Shown: piece after piece, positions 37,273 to 45,460 of the stretch
Layout of the letters: each line of letters starts with the position of its first letter
How positions within the stretch are numbered: position 1 is the first letter of the stretch
Translations under genes and position numbers: made by a program
The notes under the pieces: generated by a model
What the model was told of the DNA's origin: nothing
What the model saw: only the letters and a program-made list of their open reading frames with translations
Database searches by the model: none
Assembly: GCF_005765165.1 (NCBI RefSeq)
Contig: NZ_VCIW01000001.1
Span: 124,001 to 188,000 of the forward strand
From: Paenibacillus antri
GTDB taxonomy: Bacteria > Bacillota > Bacilli > Paenibacillales > YIM-B00363
DNA length: 64,000 nt
Reading direction: 5' to 3'

Positions 37273-37314
37273 ATTTACAACTTATTGTGAACCATTTACA
37301 ACTTTTGGTGAAAC
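37273..37314. repeat. Two adjacent imperfect 21-bp direct repeats
   Basis: ATTTACAACTTATTGTGAACC (37273-37293) is followed directly by ATTTACAACTTTTGGTGAAAC (37294-37314), differing at four positions. Tandem sites like these can mark the end of a transposon of the multi-site type, but no transposase gene is present. Confidence 0.5.
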
Positions 37315-37343
37315 ATCGCAAATCGTGTGTTGTTTCACCAAAA
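37303..37343. repeat. 13-bp perfect inverted repeat
   Basis: TTTTGGTGAAACA (37303-37315) and TGTTTCACCAAAA (37331-37343) are exact reverse complements with a 15-nt spacer. The left arm lies in the second tandem repeat copy. It could be an operator or a mobile-element end. Confidence 0.5.
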
Positions 37344-37552
37344 ATTATAAATCGGAGCACGAAAAACCGCGTGGCTCCGCTGTTGGTGTTTCATAATTAA
37401 CTGTAAAGAGCATGAAAAATCATCAAAGCAAACCGATTGTTTCATGAATAAATGATGGCTCCAACCCCCATTTATTCATCGAATGCATAAAAATTCACCA
37501 TGACACTAAAGCATAATGTGAACCCAATAGCATTTGTTGACGTTATAAAAAA

Positions 37553-37748
37553 TCGCCAAGCTTGGCGCGTTACTTGTATAGGATTGACCGTATCTACTAT
37601 CACGTCGAGGCCCAATCGGAGATTTTGCGATGCAATTGCATAACAAACTATGTAGCCCCGCAGGTCCATCGACCCACGTTCCAGCAGCCCGCATAGCCTG
37701 CTTAACGACATCGACCCGAAGATACGTTGCCTGTAACTCTCTAACCAA
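37553..37748 (-). pseudogene. AAA-family P-loop kinase/ATPase remnant, frameshifted and truncated
   Basis: Joining two frames gives ATYLRVDVVKQAMR...VDGPAG then YIVCYAIASQNLRLGLDVIVDTVNPIQVTRQAWR, a recognisable internal part of a bacterial AAA-type small-molecule kinase (RIDxIEQALR, GPAGY, DSVNP). The join needs removal of one G from GGGG at about 37657-37660. The N-terminal P-loop and everything after AWR are missing, so the gene is dead. No start codon or ribosome-binding site is evident. Confidence 0.65.
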
Positions 37749-37765
37749 AGCTGATTAGACTAAAC

Positions 37766-37943
37766 CCCATACTTCTCTTGCAGACGAAAAAACCGACGGC
37801 CGTACGCATCCACGAGCTGGAATGTATTGTGCGTCTTGCGATGAGCTGCGTCGTACCCATGCGTCATGAGGATACGACCTCAGCCGGAAAACGTTTTCAT
37901 CAATTTCACTGACTTCCCGAAGCCCGTAAATCGATGAGAGCAC
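37766..37943 (-). other. Possible decayed coding remnant of unknown family
   Basis: On the minus strand two frames look protein-like in succession: YGLREVSEIDENVFRLRSYP, then after a shift AAHRKTHNTFQLVDAYGRR followed by FFRLQEKYGV and a stop. I do not recognise the family. It sits directly upstream of the AAA remnant, in the same decayed segment. Confidence is low because no start or signal supports it. Confidence 0.3.
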
Positions 37944-37989
37944 AGTGAATTTTTAAGAAAACTAAGGTAAGCCCATTGGCTAAAGGATA

Positions 37990-38037
37990 ACAAAACAGCA
38001 GGTGCCTAGGACTGAAAGATGCGTCCTAGACTGCTGC
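37990..38037 (-). terminator. Terminator after CBO0543-type gene
   Basis: Minus-strand arms CAGCAG...CTAGGAC and GTCCTAGG...CTGCTG form an interrupted stem of about 14 bp, followed by TTTTGTT. It lies about 63 nt after the stop of the 38100-38603 gene. Confidence 0.65.
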
Positions 38038-38099
38038 TGCGCTGTAAATAACGCAAGTTCGAACCTGCCCCTGAACGTCTAACGTGCCCCATTGAACCG

Positions 38100-38603
38100 C
38101 TAAAAGCGTTTGTTTCCGTAATGCTTCAACACATGATACAGGGTCACCCATAAACTCAAGACCATCAAATATATCACGAAAGAATAATAGAGGTTATAAC
38201 CATGTCTGTAATGGAAGATCCCGACGATCACGGACAATCGCTCGATCCCGGCGCTCACGAACGCCCAAACCAAAATATACAACAGCGAATGACGCGGCTT
38301 GATGCGAATGAAATCATATAGATAAAAGAAAATATAACTGTACGGGGCATACATGACATCTGAAAAGAAATCCATCACCTCGAAGCGGGACGAATCATTA
38401 ATGACATAATAACTTACCGGAAGCACGCTTAAGGTATGGTCGAAGAAGAACCCGATAAACGCGCCGCAAATGAGGTACAAGCCGGTGGTCTTTTTATCAA
38501 AGCGACGCGGCAGCCATAACACCGCTAGAATTCCAACGAGGAGGGAAACAACGATAAACCACTCGTTCAGATTGAAATCATGGTCGTAACGAACTTCACT
38601 CAA
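38100..38603 (-). CDS. CBO0543-type membrane protein
   Basis: 167 residues with about five hydrophobic segments. FNLNEWFIVVSLLVGILAVLWLP opens the protein, followed by GLYLICGAFIGFFFDH, PYSYIFFYLYDF and a C-terminal YSFVIYLMVLSLWVTLYH. This Asp/His-bearing multi-span protein resembles the CBO0543 family of Bacilli and Clostridia, function unknown. The start is taken as a TTG that overlaps the stop of the upstream gene (TTGA), giving translational coupling; AAGGAGG lies 13 nt before it. A longer open frame upstream is only the neighbour's shadow. Confidence 0.7.
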   Translation of the reverse strand: MSEVRYDHDFNLNEWFIVVSLLVGILAVLWLPRRFDKKTTGLYLICGAFIGFFFDHTLSVLPVSYYVINDSSRFEVMDFFSDVMYAPYSYIFFYLYDFIRIKPRHSLLYILVWAFVSAGIERLSVIVGIFHYRHGYNLYYSFVIYLMVLSLWVTLYHVLKHYGNKRF

Positions 38604-39082
38604 GATTGACTCAGAACCTCCTTGCCAAAGCCGATATACCAACGGGCAATCCGCCAGATCAAGATGACGAATACCCCGTACATCAAAATCGAAATGACTG
38701 CGTTCCATCTCTCGTACTCCATGAGTTCAAGCCGCAAATAGACCCAGTCTGCCCCGCTCAAAATGAATACGATGGTTGCCGATAACGCTATGCGCCACTG
38801 CGTTTTCAATCGCGAAAGGAGGACGCATACAGCCAAGAGAACAAGAGGGGGGATGAAAAAAAATCGACAAATGTACATAGCGAGGGCACCTTCCACACTT
38901 CGTGTGAGCGGAACCCAGTGCAAATTGGCGTCCAGCGTGGTGAATACGGCAATCGTCATAATCACGATCACGAAATACAGAAATACCAAGTCCAGCAGCG
39001 ACAATCCCTTAGGAACCATACCGAATACAAGGAGTACAAACCATGCCATTAACGCAAGAACCGCGAGGGACACCATAATCAT
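38600..39082 (-). CDS. Small integral membrane protein, unknown function
   Basis: 160 residues with about five transmembrane stretches (MVSLAVLALMAWFVLLVFG; LVFLYFVIVIMTIAVF; MYICRFFFIPPLVLLAV; IALSATIVFILSGAD; AVISILMYGVFVILIW). It is coupled to the CBO0543-type gene by a TTGA overlap, so the pair probably works together. Family not recognised. No catalytic motif is visible. Similar pairs of small multi-span proteins are frequent in Paenibacillus. Confidence 0.7.
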   Translation of the reverse strand: MIMVSLAVLALMAWFVLLVFGMVPKGLSLLDLVFLYFVIVIMTIAVFTTLDANLHWVPLTRSVEGALAMYICRFFFIPPLVLLAVCVLLSRLKTQWRIALSATIVFILSGADWVYLRLELMEYERWNAVISILMYGVFVILIWRIARWYIGFGKEVLSQS

Positions 39083-39191
39083 CCTTCGAATGTGTTCTGG
39101 AAGATAAAAGTTTTGTTATTCCCTTATGGCCTTGAAATCATCCGATGATCCATTCAATTGAGTTTTCTCAAGTAGTGAAATCGACAAAACA

Positions 39192-39223
39192 AACGGCAAC
39201 CGATTATCCAGTCGGTTGCCGTT
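39192..39223 (-). terminator. Terminator of the lyase-SDR operon
   Basis: AACGGCAACCGA (39192-39203) and TCGGTTGCCGTT (39212-39223) form a perfect 12-bp stem with an 8-nt loop. On the minus strand TGTTTTGTC follows. It closes the operon running from 44.16 kb and may also work in the other direction. Confidence 0.8.
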
Positions 39224-39307
39224 GCTTATTTCTTAACCAACCGCCGTCGTTGGGCGGATGCATATTGTCTTCCCACAGCCGAATACGCGTCTCCACATAT
39301 GTTATTT

Positions 39308-39448
39308 TCACAGGATTGCCGTTTCGAGTAAATAGGTAACGCAGAAGGCGAACAGCTTCATCTCTTTCCGTACTTCCTCCGTCAGCGCAACCGGGTCCGA
39401 CCGGACGCGGGAGTTCGACGGCTTGCTCTCATAATAAAGCGTCTTCAA
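39308..39448 (-). CDS. Small ORF (46 aa) coupled to the SDR gene, or 3' gene remnant
   Basis: TTG at 39446-39448 overlaps the SDR stop as TTGA and opens 46 codons to TGA at 39308. The product has a well-formed helical look (DPVALTEEVRKEMKLFAFCV, then TYLLETAIL) and normal codon choice for the region. No ribosome-binding site is visible, so it would depend on coupling. It may be a true small protein or the surviving C-terminus of a larger deleted gene. Family unknown. Confidence 0.4.
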   Translation of the reverse strand: MKTLYYESKPSNSRVRSDPVALTEEVRKEMKLFAFCVTYLLETAIL

Positions 39449-40206
39449 TAAAGAAAAAATCGGGTGCTGGAGCCTCCGTCGACCGTGATAATCTGCCCTG
39501 TGACGTAGTCCGCAGCCGGGGACGCCAGGAACGCGACGACGTTCGCGACATCCTCCGGTTCACCGATGCGGCCGAGCGGGATCAAGCCGCCGATATGTTC
39601 TTTGTCGTACAAGGGATCGTCCGCTAGCTTCTCCACCTCCGTCGCCCCCGGAGCGACCGCATTGACTTGGATGTTATATTTCGCCAAGTCCAGAGCCAGC
39701 TGCCGGGTCATCGCGTTGATCCCCCCTTTGGTGGCAGCGTACACGGCGTAACGAGGCATCGTGAGCGACCCGTGCACCGAGCTGATATTAATAATCTTCC
39801 CTTTTCCCGTCTTGACCATCTCCCTTGCGCACGCTTGCGCGCAGAAAAAGGCGCCTTTCAAATTCGTATCGACGACCCGATCCCAGAACGATTCCGTCAC
39901 TTCAAAGAAATCCTCCGTCGGATCGACGGCTGCATTGTTCACCAGCATATCGATTCGGCCGAATGCGCCGACGGCTTGCCGTACCAAACGGTCGACTCCT
40001 TCGAGCGAAGAAATATCCGCCTTCACGGCGATGGCGGAGCCGTTCCTGTTCGATATTTCGTCTACGATCTCCAAAGCTCCCTGCTCGCTGTGAGCGTAAT
40101 TCACCACAACGCATACTCCCGAATTCGCCAGCTCGATCGCGATTTTCTTGCCGATTCCGCGGCCGGCGCCGGTTACGACCGCTACTTTTCCCGTAAGCGC
40201 AGACAT
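39445..40206 (-). CDS. Short-chain dehydrogenase/reductase (SDR)
   Basis: 253 residues, classical SDR. TGAGRGIG (12-19) binds NAD(P), NNAA lies near 90, and the catalytic Ser142/143, Tyr156 and Lys160 are in ISSVHG and YAATK. The ending YVTGQIITVDGGSS is standard. It could reduce or oxidise a keto sugar such as the unsaturated-uronate product (KduD- or DEH-reductase-like), consistent with the upstream lyase gene. A role as a general FabG-type reductase cannot be excluded. GGAGG lies before the ATG; the lyase gene ends 39 nt upstream. Confidence 0.88.
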   Translation of the reverse strand: MSALTGKVAVVTGAGRGIGKKIAIELANSGVCVVVNYAHSEQGALEIVDEISNRNGSAIAVKADISSLEGVDRLVRQAVGAFGRIDMLVNNAAVDPTEDFFEVTESFWDRVVDTNLKGAFFCAQACAREMVKTGKGKIINISSVHGSLTMPRYAVYAATKGGINAMTRQLALDLAKYNIQVNAVAPGATEVEKLADDPLYDKEHIGGLIPLGRIGEPEDVANVVAFLASPAADYVTGQIITVDGGSSTRFFLY

Positions 40207-40245
40207 CTTGCACCTCCTTAATGTATTTGAAGGAACTCCTCGCCC

Positions 40246-42438
40246 TCAGCGGATCGAGCCGTGCCATGCCCGCCATTTGTGATTCGCTTCATGATAGGTA
40301 CCGGTTTGGAATTGATAGGAGGACATCGCCGGCGTCACGAACAGATCCGATCCCTTGTAGCGAAGCCCGATGCCGTTGACGAATCCGTACCTCCTAGAGC
40401 CGGAGCCTTCCGTTGTCACACACGAGAAATCGGCATCCGTTTCGATGCTTCCGTAAGAAAGGCGGCTTTGATCCCATGAATATTTAGGGTAATGCGGAAC
40501 ATCGAGAAATCCCTTATTCAAATCCAATTTATACGTCAATTCATTCGTTTTGTCTGGTCCGGAGTAGGCGACTGCGAGTTGATCGTTGGCTGGAGAAAGC
40601 GCTGTTACCGTCGTTCTGCCGATGAATTCCTGAGCGTTCTGGCGTACCGGAATCGGGGTCAGCGTCGTCACGAAACAATTCATGCCGCCTGCCGCTATGT
40701 ACCGGCTGTCCGCTTCGAAGATCATATCGCTTTCGGCGTAGCAGCGCCTGATCCGCTCATGCCCGGTGGGACGACTGCTGCCGGGAAATTCGATCAGCAA
40801 GGCGAGCTCCCGCCGGTTCGCGAACGGCTTCGGATCGCCGGCAGCGCTGTGAATGTGCCGAACCTGCCCGACATAGAAATCTTTGTTCGCCTCCATCACC
40901 GTACCGGGATGCCATAGATTTACCGTGCTAAGCGATTGATCGGCCTGCGACATCGTCCAATCCACGACGATATATGCCCCGTCTTCCTTCAAATACGTGA
41001 TGCAGCGGTCCCATATCACCTGGCGGTACGGATCGTTTAATCGGGTTCTGCTATACTCGATTCCGTCGAAGGAGTGGAAATGCAGCAGCTCCGTGGATAC
41101 ACGTCTATAGGTCCCGTCGTCATGTATAAAATCATACATGCTCCCTTCCGGGTCGGGACGTCCGCTGCGGAATACGAGACGGTTGTGATAAATGTCCGCC
41201 CGGTATTTGCCGTTAGGAGCCTGGTCGCGGTATCCGCCGTCGTGCAGCAAAATGTTTTGCTCCTTGACCAGCATCAGAATCGAATTTTCATCGGCATGGC
41301 CGTGATGCGCTTTCTCCGCAGGGGCGTTAATCGTACGGCGCAAATATTCGCGCGGCGTAAACGCGTAATCGCCTTCGTCCCGGTAATTATAGAGCATATA
41401 GGAAGAGTCATCTTGAGCGCCGTCGCGGAAGACGATCTTCTTGCCGATCACGTCTTCAAGAAGCAGCTCGCTTTTCCAGTCCGGCTTCACCGGGTCCAGC
41501 GTATCGTCCCCCCACAGATAGGCATAGGTGAAATAAGCAGCCACAAATAGCGACGGCGGTCCATCCAGCTGACCCATTCCGTACTCGCGGATCTGTTTCG
41601 CCGCGTACTTCATGTGCCCGCAGCGGTAGCGCGCCGCTCCCTTTTCCAAATAGACGGACCAGAGCAGCCAATGACTGTTGAACATCGCATCCCCGTAATC
41701 CGGAATGAGCCCGTACGGCGTAATCGCGCGCGTCATGAAATCGAAATAATATTTCGTCTGCGGCTTGGCGAAATAGTCCGCTTCCTTTCCCGTTTGCTCG
41801 GCGTACACGATGCACGAAATCAGCCATAGCGGCAGGTACAGCTCCGAATCCTCGATCGACCAACGGCCGTACGATTCCTCGGCAAGCAAGTCGCGAAGCT
41901 GGGCCCACTGCCTCGTTTCCTCCGTATCCCCAAGTGCGGTTATGGCCAAAGACAGCGCGAATACCCGCAGCATCGAACGGTTGTGAGCCCCCCATTCGGG
42001 ATAATGCAGCATGCCGTGAATGGCGCTGCGGATCGAATCCTCGATCCGGCTCGTTTCCGCTTCGCTTAACAGCTCCGACCCTTTCATGAATAAGTACCCT
42101 TGAATATAGTGCGTCCCTTGGAACATCGTCTCGAAGGACGGAATCCCCTTGGCGTATTCGGGATGCCGCTGCGCAAGGTCTGCAGGCACAATCGCCTTGA
42201 ACTCCTCGATCGCGAGCAGCATCCGCTTCGCCTGCTCTCCATATTCGCGTTCGCCGGTTACCCGGTACAGAAAGCCTTCGGTGTGAGCTCGTTGCGGGAT
42301 AATCCCCGGAGGAGAGTACATGCCCAGAAAACGATTCGGATCGAAGGACGATTTCCAACTTTCGATTTGCTTCTCGTACTGCCGACGCGCTTCCAGGACA
42401 GCCTCTTGAATGTATTTCAGGTACGATTGCCGATTCAT
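40246..42438 (-). CDS. Heparinase II/III-like polysaccharide lyase
   Basis: 730 residues with the two-domain plan of heparinase-II/III and alginate-lyase families: an N-terminal (alpha/alpha) toroid (about 1-330) with GAHNRSM (Asn153), then a C-terminal beta-sandwich domain opening with the KAHHGHADENSI motif (His378, His379, His381). Such enzymes cleave uronic-acid glycosidic bonds by beta-elimination. No signal peptide is visible, so it would act on imported oligosaccharides in the cytoplasm. Its start codon abuts the previous stop. The substrate class (glycosaminoglycan, alginate-like or rhamnogalacturonan-like) is not resolved. Confidence 0.8.
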   Translation of the reverse strand: MNRQSYLKYIQEAVLEARRQYEKQIESWKSSFDPNRFLGMYSPPGIIPQRAHTEGFLYRVTGEREYGEQAKRMLLAIEEFKAIVPADLAQRHPEYAKGIPSFETMFQGTHYIQGYLFMKGSELLSEAETSRIEDSIRSAIHGMLHYPEWGAHNRSMLRVFALSLAITALGDTEETRQWAQLRDLLAEESYGRWSIEDSELYLPLWLISCIVYAEQTGKEADYFAKPQTKYYFDFMTRAITPYGLIPDYGDAMFNSHWLLWSVYLEKGAARYRCGHMKYAAKQIREYGMGQLDGPPSLFVAAYFTYAYLWGDDTLDPVKPDWKSELLLEDVIGKKIVFRDGAQDDSSYMLYNYRDEGDYAFTPREYLRRTINAPAEKAHHGHADENSILMLVKEQNILLHDGGYRDQAPNGKYRADIYHNRLVFRSGRPDPEGSMYDFIHDDGTYRRVSTELLHFHSFDGIEYSRTRLNDPYRQVIWDRCITYLKEDGAYIVVDWTMSQADQSLSTVNLWHPGTVMEANKDFYVGQVRHIHSAAGDPKPFANRRELALLIEFPGSSRPTGHERIRRCYAESDMIFEADSRYIAAGGMNCFVTTLTPIPVRQNAQEFIGRTTVTALSPANDQLAVAYSGPDKTNELTYKLDLNKGFLDVPHYPKYSWDQSRLSYGSIETDADFSCVTTEGSGSRRYGFVNGIGLRYKGSDLFVTPAMSSYQFQTGTYHEANHKWRAWHGSIR

Positions 42439-44127
42439 CTACCGGTTGTCCTCCGTCTCAGGGAATCGGATACGGAGCGTCCGGTCCGTCGGAGTCACCC
42501 AGTTGACGGTCAAGTTCAGCGCATCGCGGTTGATCTTATCGTTGCGCATCGAGACATCACGATGTTCGAGAGCCCCCGCCGAAATCCGGATGGCGTCCTC
42601 TCCGACCGCGAATACAGCGTCGCCTTCCGTCAGCTGTACAACGCTAGGGGCGGCTTCCTTCAAGCCTTGACCGGATAGTTCGCCTTTGGGGTCAAACATA
42701 CAGACCGCTTGCAAATAGATGTTCGGGATGGATTCGGACCGAACGCGAACGTCTACGCCGCGTTCCAGCAGCGTAATTTCTACCGCTACCGTTAAAAACT
42801 GAACATGCGTTTTCTCGCGCAAATGATTGGGCATCTTGACGTACATGCCGTTCGTCCCTTCCGTCAAGTGCTTCGGAAGCGGGTTCCAGTAACAGCCTTC
42901 CAGCTCCACATCCATCCGGTACGTATGCTCGCCGACCTTCTTGATCGAGGGGAACGCCGCGGCGCCGACGCCGAACCACCCTGCACCGAGCTTCAAGCCG
43001 TACATCGCCGCTTTGCCGTATCGGATATGCAGCAGCTCCGGCTGCCCTGCCATGGCCGTTACGCTGATCTTTCCCTTCCGGTGACGAAGTACGGAGGCCC
43101 CGTGCGGATGCTGCACAAGCTTGCCGAGATACGGAACGTTCTTCGGTACCGGAACCTCGTTCTCTTCGCCGAATAACATCGTGTAGTCGTCCGAAAGCGG
43201 CCCGATCAAGTCCAACGCGTTCATCTCTTCCGGATACAGCATCCAAAAAATCAATGCATGCGAACCGCGAGGCGCGGTCTTTGCGGCGACGCCGGCCATC
43301 GCCCCGAATACGGGATTCCGGTCCTGCTTCGCCATCAGATGATAAATCACGTAATACCAGTCGTCCATCATCATCGTCTGCCCAAAATCCTGGCGTCCGG
43401 AATACTCGGTGACGATGGAATCATCCGGATGCAGCATGTACTGCATCATATTCAAATTCGAACGAATCGCTTCGAACGCCGGCTCGTATCCGAAAATCAG
43501 CCCGACGTCGTACAAGTGGATCGCGCACGCGCCGTTGTAAATCGCGTTGCTGCGCTCCGTCCATTCGCCGTAATCCGTAATATCGAGGCCCTCGTCCAGA
43601 AATTGAAACGCGCGGTCGCGGAACGCTTCGTCGCCGAAAATCTCATACAACTTCGCAAGCGCCCCCGCCATCACCCAGCGATGGTTCGGCGTATGAATAC
43701 CTCCGTTCAGCAGGCAGGGCTTCGCCCGTTCGAGAAAAAGAAGCAGCGACGCGCGAGCCTCCGCCAGCTCGTCCAGCCCGGATCGCTCAGCGATCTGATA
43801 GAGCAACGCCGCAAGATGCGAGGTAAAGGCCGTATCCGGCGGCGAATCGATATTGCAGTTCACCAACGAGATGCAGCCGCTCGCCAGCTGAGATTTCAAA
43901 AATTGCGCCATCGCTTCTTCGATGTCAATCAATAGCGATGCATCTCGGTAATAGCCGGACTCCGGGTTCGCAAACAAGGGCAGCATGAGGGAAGCGGAGA
44001 CGAGTCCGAGCGGCTCGGGAGCTGCTCCCGAAGCGATTGCCTCCTGGCGCCTACTTCGAAACTGGCGTAAACGTTCATCTTGTAGCTTCACAATCTCGCG
44101 AACCGTCTCCGCGGTGGAACTATTCAA
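42439..44127 (-). CDS. (alpha/alpha)-toroid protein, polysaccharide-lyase-associated, unknown function
   Basis: 562 residues from TTG 44125-44127, which has AGGAG 9 nt upstream. An in-frame ATG at 44160 would lie at or beside the predicted transcription start and is rejected. The N-terminal ~320 residues are helical and repeat-like (NCNIDSPPDTAF, GGIHTPNHRWVMAGALAKLYE, YNGACAIHLYDVG), as in lyase toroids and GH88/105 barrels; the rest is beta-rich. No signal peptide. It leads the operon controlled by the conserved promoter at 44161-44228, and its stop abuts the lyase start. A lyase or hydrolase on uronic-acid oligosaccharides is plausible but unproven. Confidence 0.75.
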   Translation of the reverse strand: MNSSTAETVREIVKLQDERLRQFRSRRQEAIASGAAPEPLGLVSASLMLPLFANPESGYYRDASLLIDIEEAMAQFLKSQLASGCISLVNCNIDSPPDTAFTSHLAALLYQIAERSGLDELAEARASLLLFLERAKPCLLNGGIHTPNHRWVMAGALAKLYEIFGDEAFRDRAFQFLDEGLDITDYGEWTERSNAIYNGACAIHLYDVGLIFGYEPAFEAIRSNLNMMQYMLHPDDSIVTEYSGRQDFGQTMMMDDWYYVIYHLMAKQDRNPVFGAMAGVAAKTAPRGSHALIFWMLYPEEMNALDLIGPLSDDYTMLFGEENEVPVPKNVPYLGKLVQHPHGASVLRHRKGKISVTAMAGQPELLHIRYGKAAMYGLKLGAGWFGVGAAAFPSIKKVGEHTYRMDVELEGCYWNPLPKHLTEGTNGMYVKMPNHLREKTHVQFLTVAVEITLLERGVDVRVRSESIPNIYLQAVCMFDPKGELSGQGLKEAAPSVVQLTEGDAVFAVGEDAIRISAGALEHRDVSMRNDKINRDALNLTVNWVTPTDRTLRIRFPETEDNR

Positions 44128-44160
44128 AAGGCTCAACTCCTGTTTCGGTTTATTGGACAT

Positions 44161-44228
44161 CCCCAGTATAAAATCGGCTGAAAGCGTTTCACATCATGTG
44201 ATCTTGTTCTTTTATTAGGTTTATTGCG
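44161..44228 (-). promoter_or_regulatory. Conserved regulon promoter, copy A (lyase operon)
   Basis: On the minus strand: CTAATAAAA (44218-44210), 19 nt, operator core GAAACGC (44190-44184, within the palindrome TGAAACGCTTTCA), 13 nt, -10 TATACT (44170-44165). GTGAAA overlapping the operator serves as -35 with a 16-nt spacer. The same arrangement with identical distances occurs at 49135-49188, 61226-61293 and 62974-63041. Confidence 0.75.
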
Positions 44229-44245
44229 CTTTGCGCTCGCGATGA

Positions 44246-44274
44246 TTGACAGGCCGGCGGGCACGGGATAAGTT
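44246..44274 (+). promoter_or_regulatory. Promoter of the M42 peptidase gene
   Basis: TTGACA (44246-44251), 17-nt spacer, TAAGTT (44269-44274), 35 nt before the ATG. The -35 is a consensus match and the -10 weaker. Confidence 0.5.
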
Positions 44275-44308
44275 GAAAAAGCGATGAGCAGATGGGAGGA
44301 GTTTTGGA

Positions 44309-45382
44309 ATGGATCAGGAAACAATGAACATGTTTCGGACCTTGACGGAGCTTCCGGGAGCGCCGGGCTTCGAGCACGAAGTGCGCAGGTTCGTACGCGG
44401 GGAATTGGCGAAACACACCGATGAGTTTGTGGAGGATCGGTTAGGCAGTATATTCGGAGTGCTGCACGGGGATCCGGCCGGTCCCCGTATCATGGCGGCC
44501 GGCCATATGGACGAAGTCGGTTTCATGGTAACGGCCGTTCTCGACAACGGGATGATCCGCTTTCAACCGTTAGGCGGCTGGTGGAATCAGGTGTTGCTCG
44601 CGCAGCGATTGCAGATCGTCACCCCTCGCGGACCCGTACTGGGGGTCGTCGCGTCCACGCCGCGTCACCTGCTTGACGAGGCGCAGCGAAGCAAACCGGT
44701 CGAGATCGCCGCGATGCATTTGGATATCGGCGCGGACAACCGCGATCATGCAATGAGCATGGGCGTGCGGCCGGGACTGTCCATCGTGCCCGTGAGCGCG
44801 TTTACGCCGCTAAGCAACGAAAAGAAAATATTGTCCAAAGCGTGGGACAACCGGTTCGGCGTCGGCCTCGCCATCGAGCTGGCGCGAGAACTGAAGTCCG
44901 CGCCGCTGCCGAACACGTTATATGCCGGAGCGACCGTTCAGGAAGAAGTCGGTATGCGCGGAGCCCAGACCGCGGCCGCGCTGATCGATCCGGATCTGTG
45001 TTATACGCTGGAAGCGGGACCCGCGGGAGATACCGGCGGAGACCCGCATGCTCTCGGCCGCATCGGGAAAGGCGCCGTCGTTCGGATCTTGGACAGCGCC
45101 ATCGTCCCGAACCGCACGTTGACCGAATTCATTCTCGATCTTGCCGAAACCCATAAGATCCCGTACCAATATTTCATCTCGCCGGGGGCGACCGACGGAG
45201 GCAAAATTCAACTGCACGGCCGGGGCGTGCCGACCGCGGTGCTTGGAATCTGCGCCCGCTACATCCATACGCCGGCTTCCATGATTCATACGGACGATTA
45301 TGATGCGGCCAAAGAACTATTGATCAAGCTGATTCAAGCTTCGGACAAGACGATGTACGAAACCGTCATTTCCTTCGCATGA
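44309..45382 (+). CDS. M42-family metallopeptidase (aminopeptidase/endoglucanase type)
   Basis: 357 residues, full length for the M42 family of tetrahedral metalloaminopeptidases, two-metal cytoplasmic enzymes. Ligand and catalytic residues visible: His66 and Asp68 in AAGHMDEVG, Asp180 in SKAWDNRFG, Glu212/Glu213 in [10 protein letters not shown], and a late His in [21 protein letters not shown] lies before the ATG. It is divergent from the lyase operon and convergent with the binding-protein gene at 45461. With the PepV-type dipeptidase it suggests peptide trimming, possibly of glycopeptides. Some relatives were once described as cellulases, which the motifs do not support here. Confidence 0.9.
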   Translation: MDQETMNMFRTLTELPGAPGFEHEVRRFVRGELAKHTDEFVEDRLGSIFGVLHGDPAGPRIMAAGHMDEVGFMVTAVLDNGMIRFQPLGGWWNQVLLAQRLQIVTPRGPVLGVVASTPRHLLDEAQRSKPVEIAAMHLDIGADNRDHAMSMGVRPGLSIVPVSAFTPLSNEKKILSKAWDNRFGVGLAIELARELKSAPLPNTLYAGATVQEEVGMRGAQTAAALIDPDLCYTLEAGPAGDTGGDPHALGRIGKGAVVRILDSAIVPNRTLTEFILDLAETHKIPYQYFISPGATDGGKIQLHGRGVPTAVLGICARYIHTPASMIHTDDYDAAKELLIKLIQASDKTMYETVISFA

Positions 45383-45388
45383 GGCATC

Positions 45389-45438
45389 AAAAAAAGCAGC
45401 CTGCGCCTTCCGGGTTACCGGTCGGTGCAGGCTTTTTC
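45389..45438. terminator. Bidirectional terminator
   Basis: AGCCTGC (45398-45404) pairs with GCAGGCT (45427-45433), with further inner pairing ACCGGTCGGT. Seven A precede and four T follow the stem. It serves the M42 gene (+) and the convergent transporter operon (-). Confidence 0.8.
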
Positions 45439-45460
45439 ATGCTTCATTACTTATTGATAA

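Noticed and set aside
38048-38066. GTTCGAACCTGC resembles a tRNA T-loop
   Set aside because: No pairing T-stem, acceptor, D-arm or anticodon arm could be found around it on either strand.
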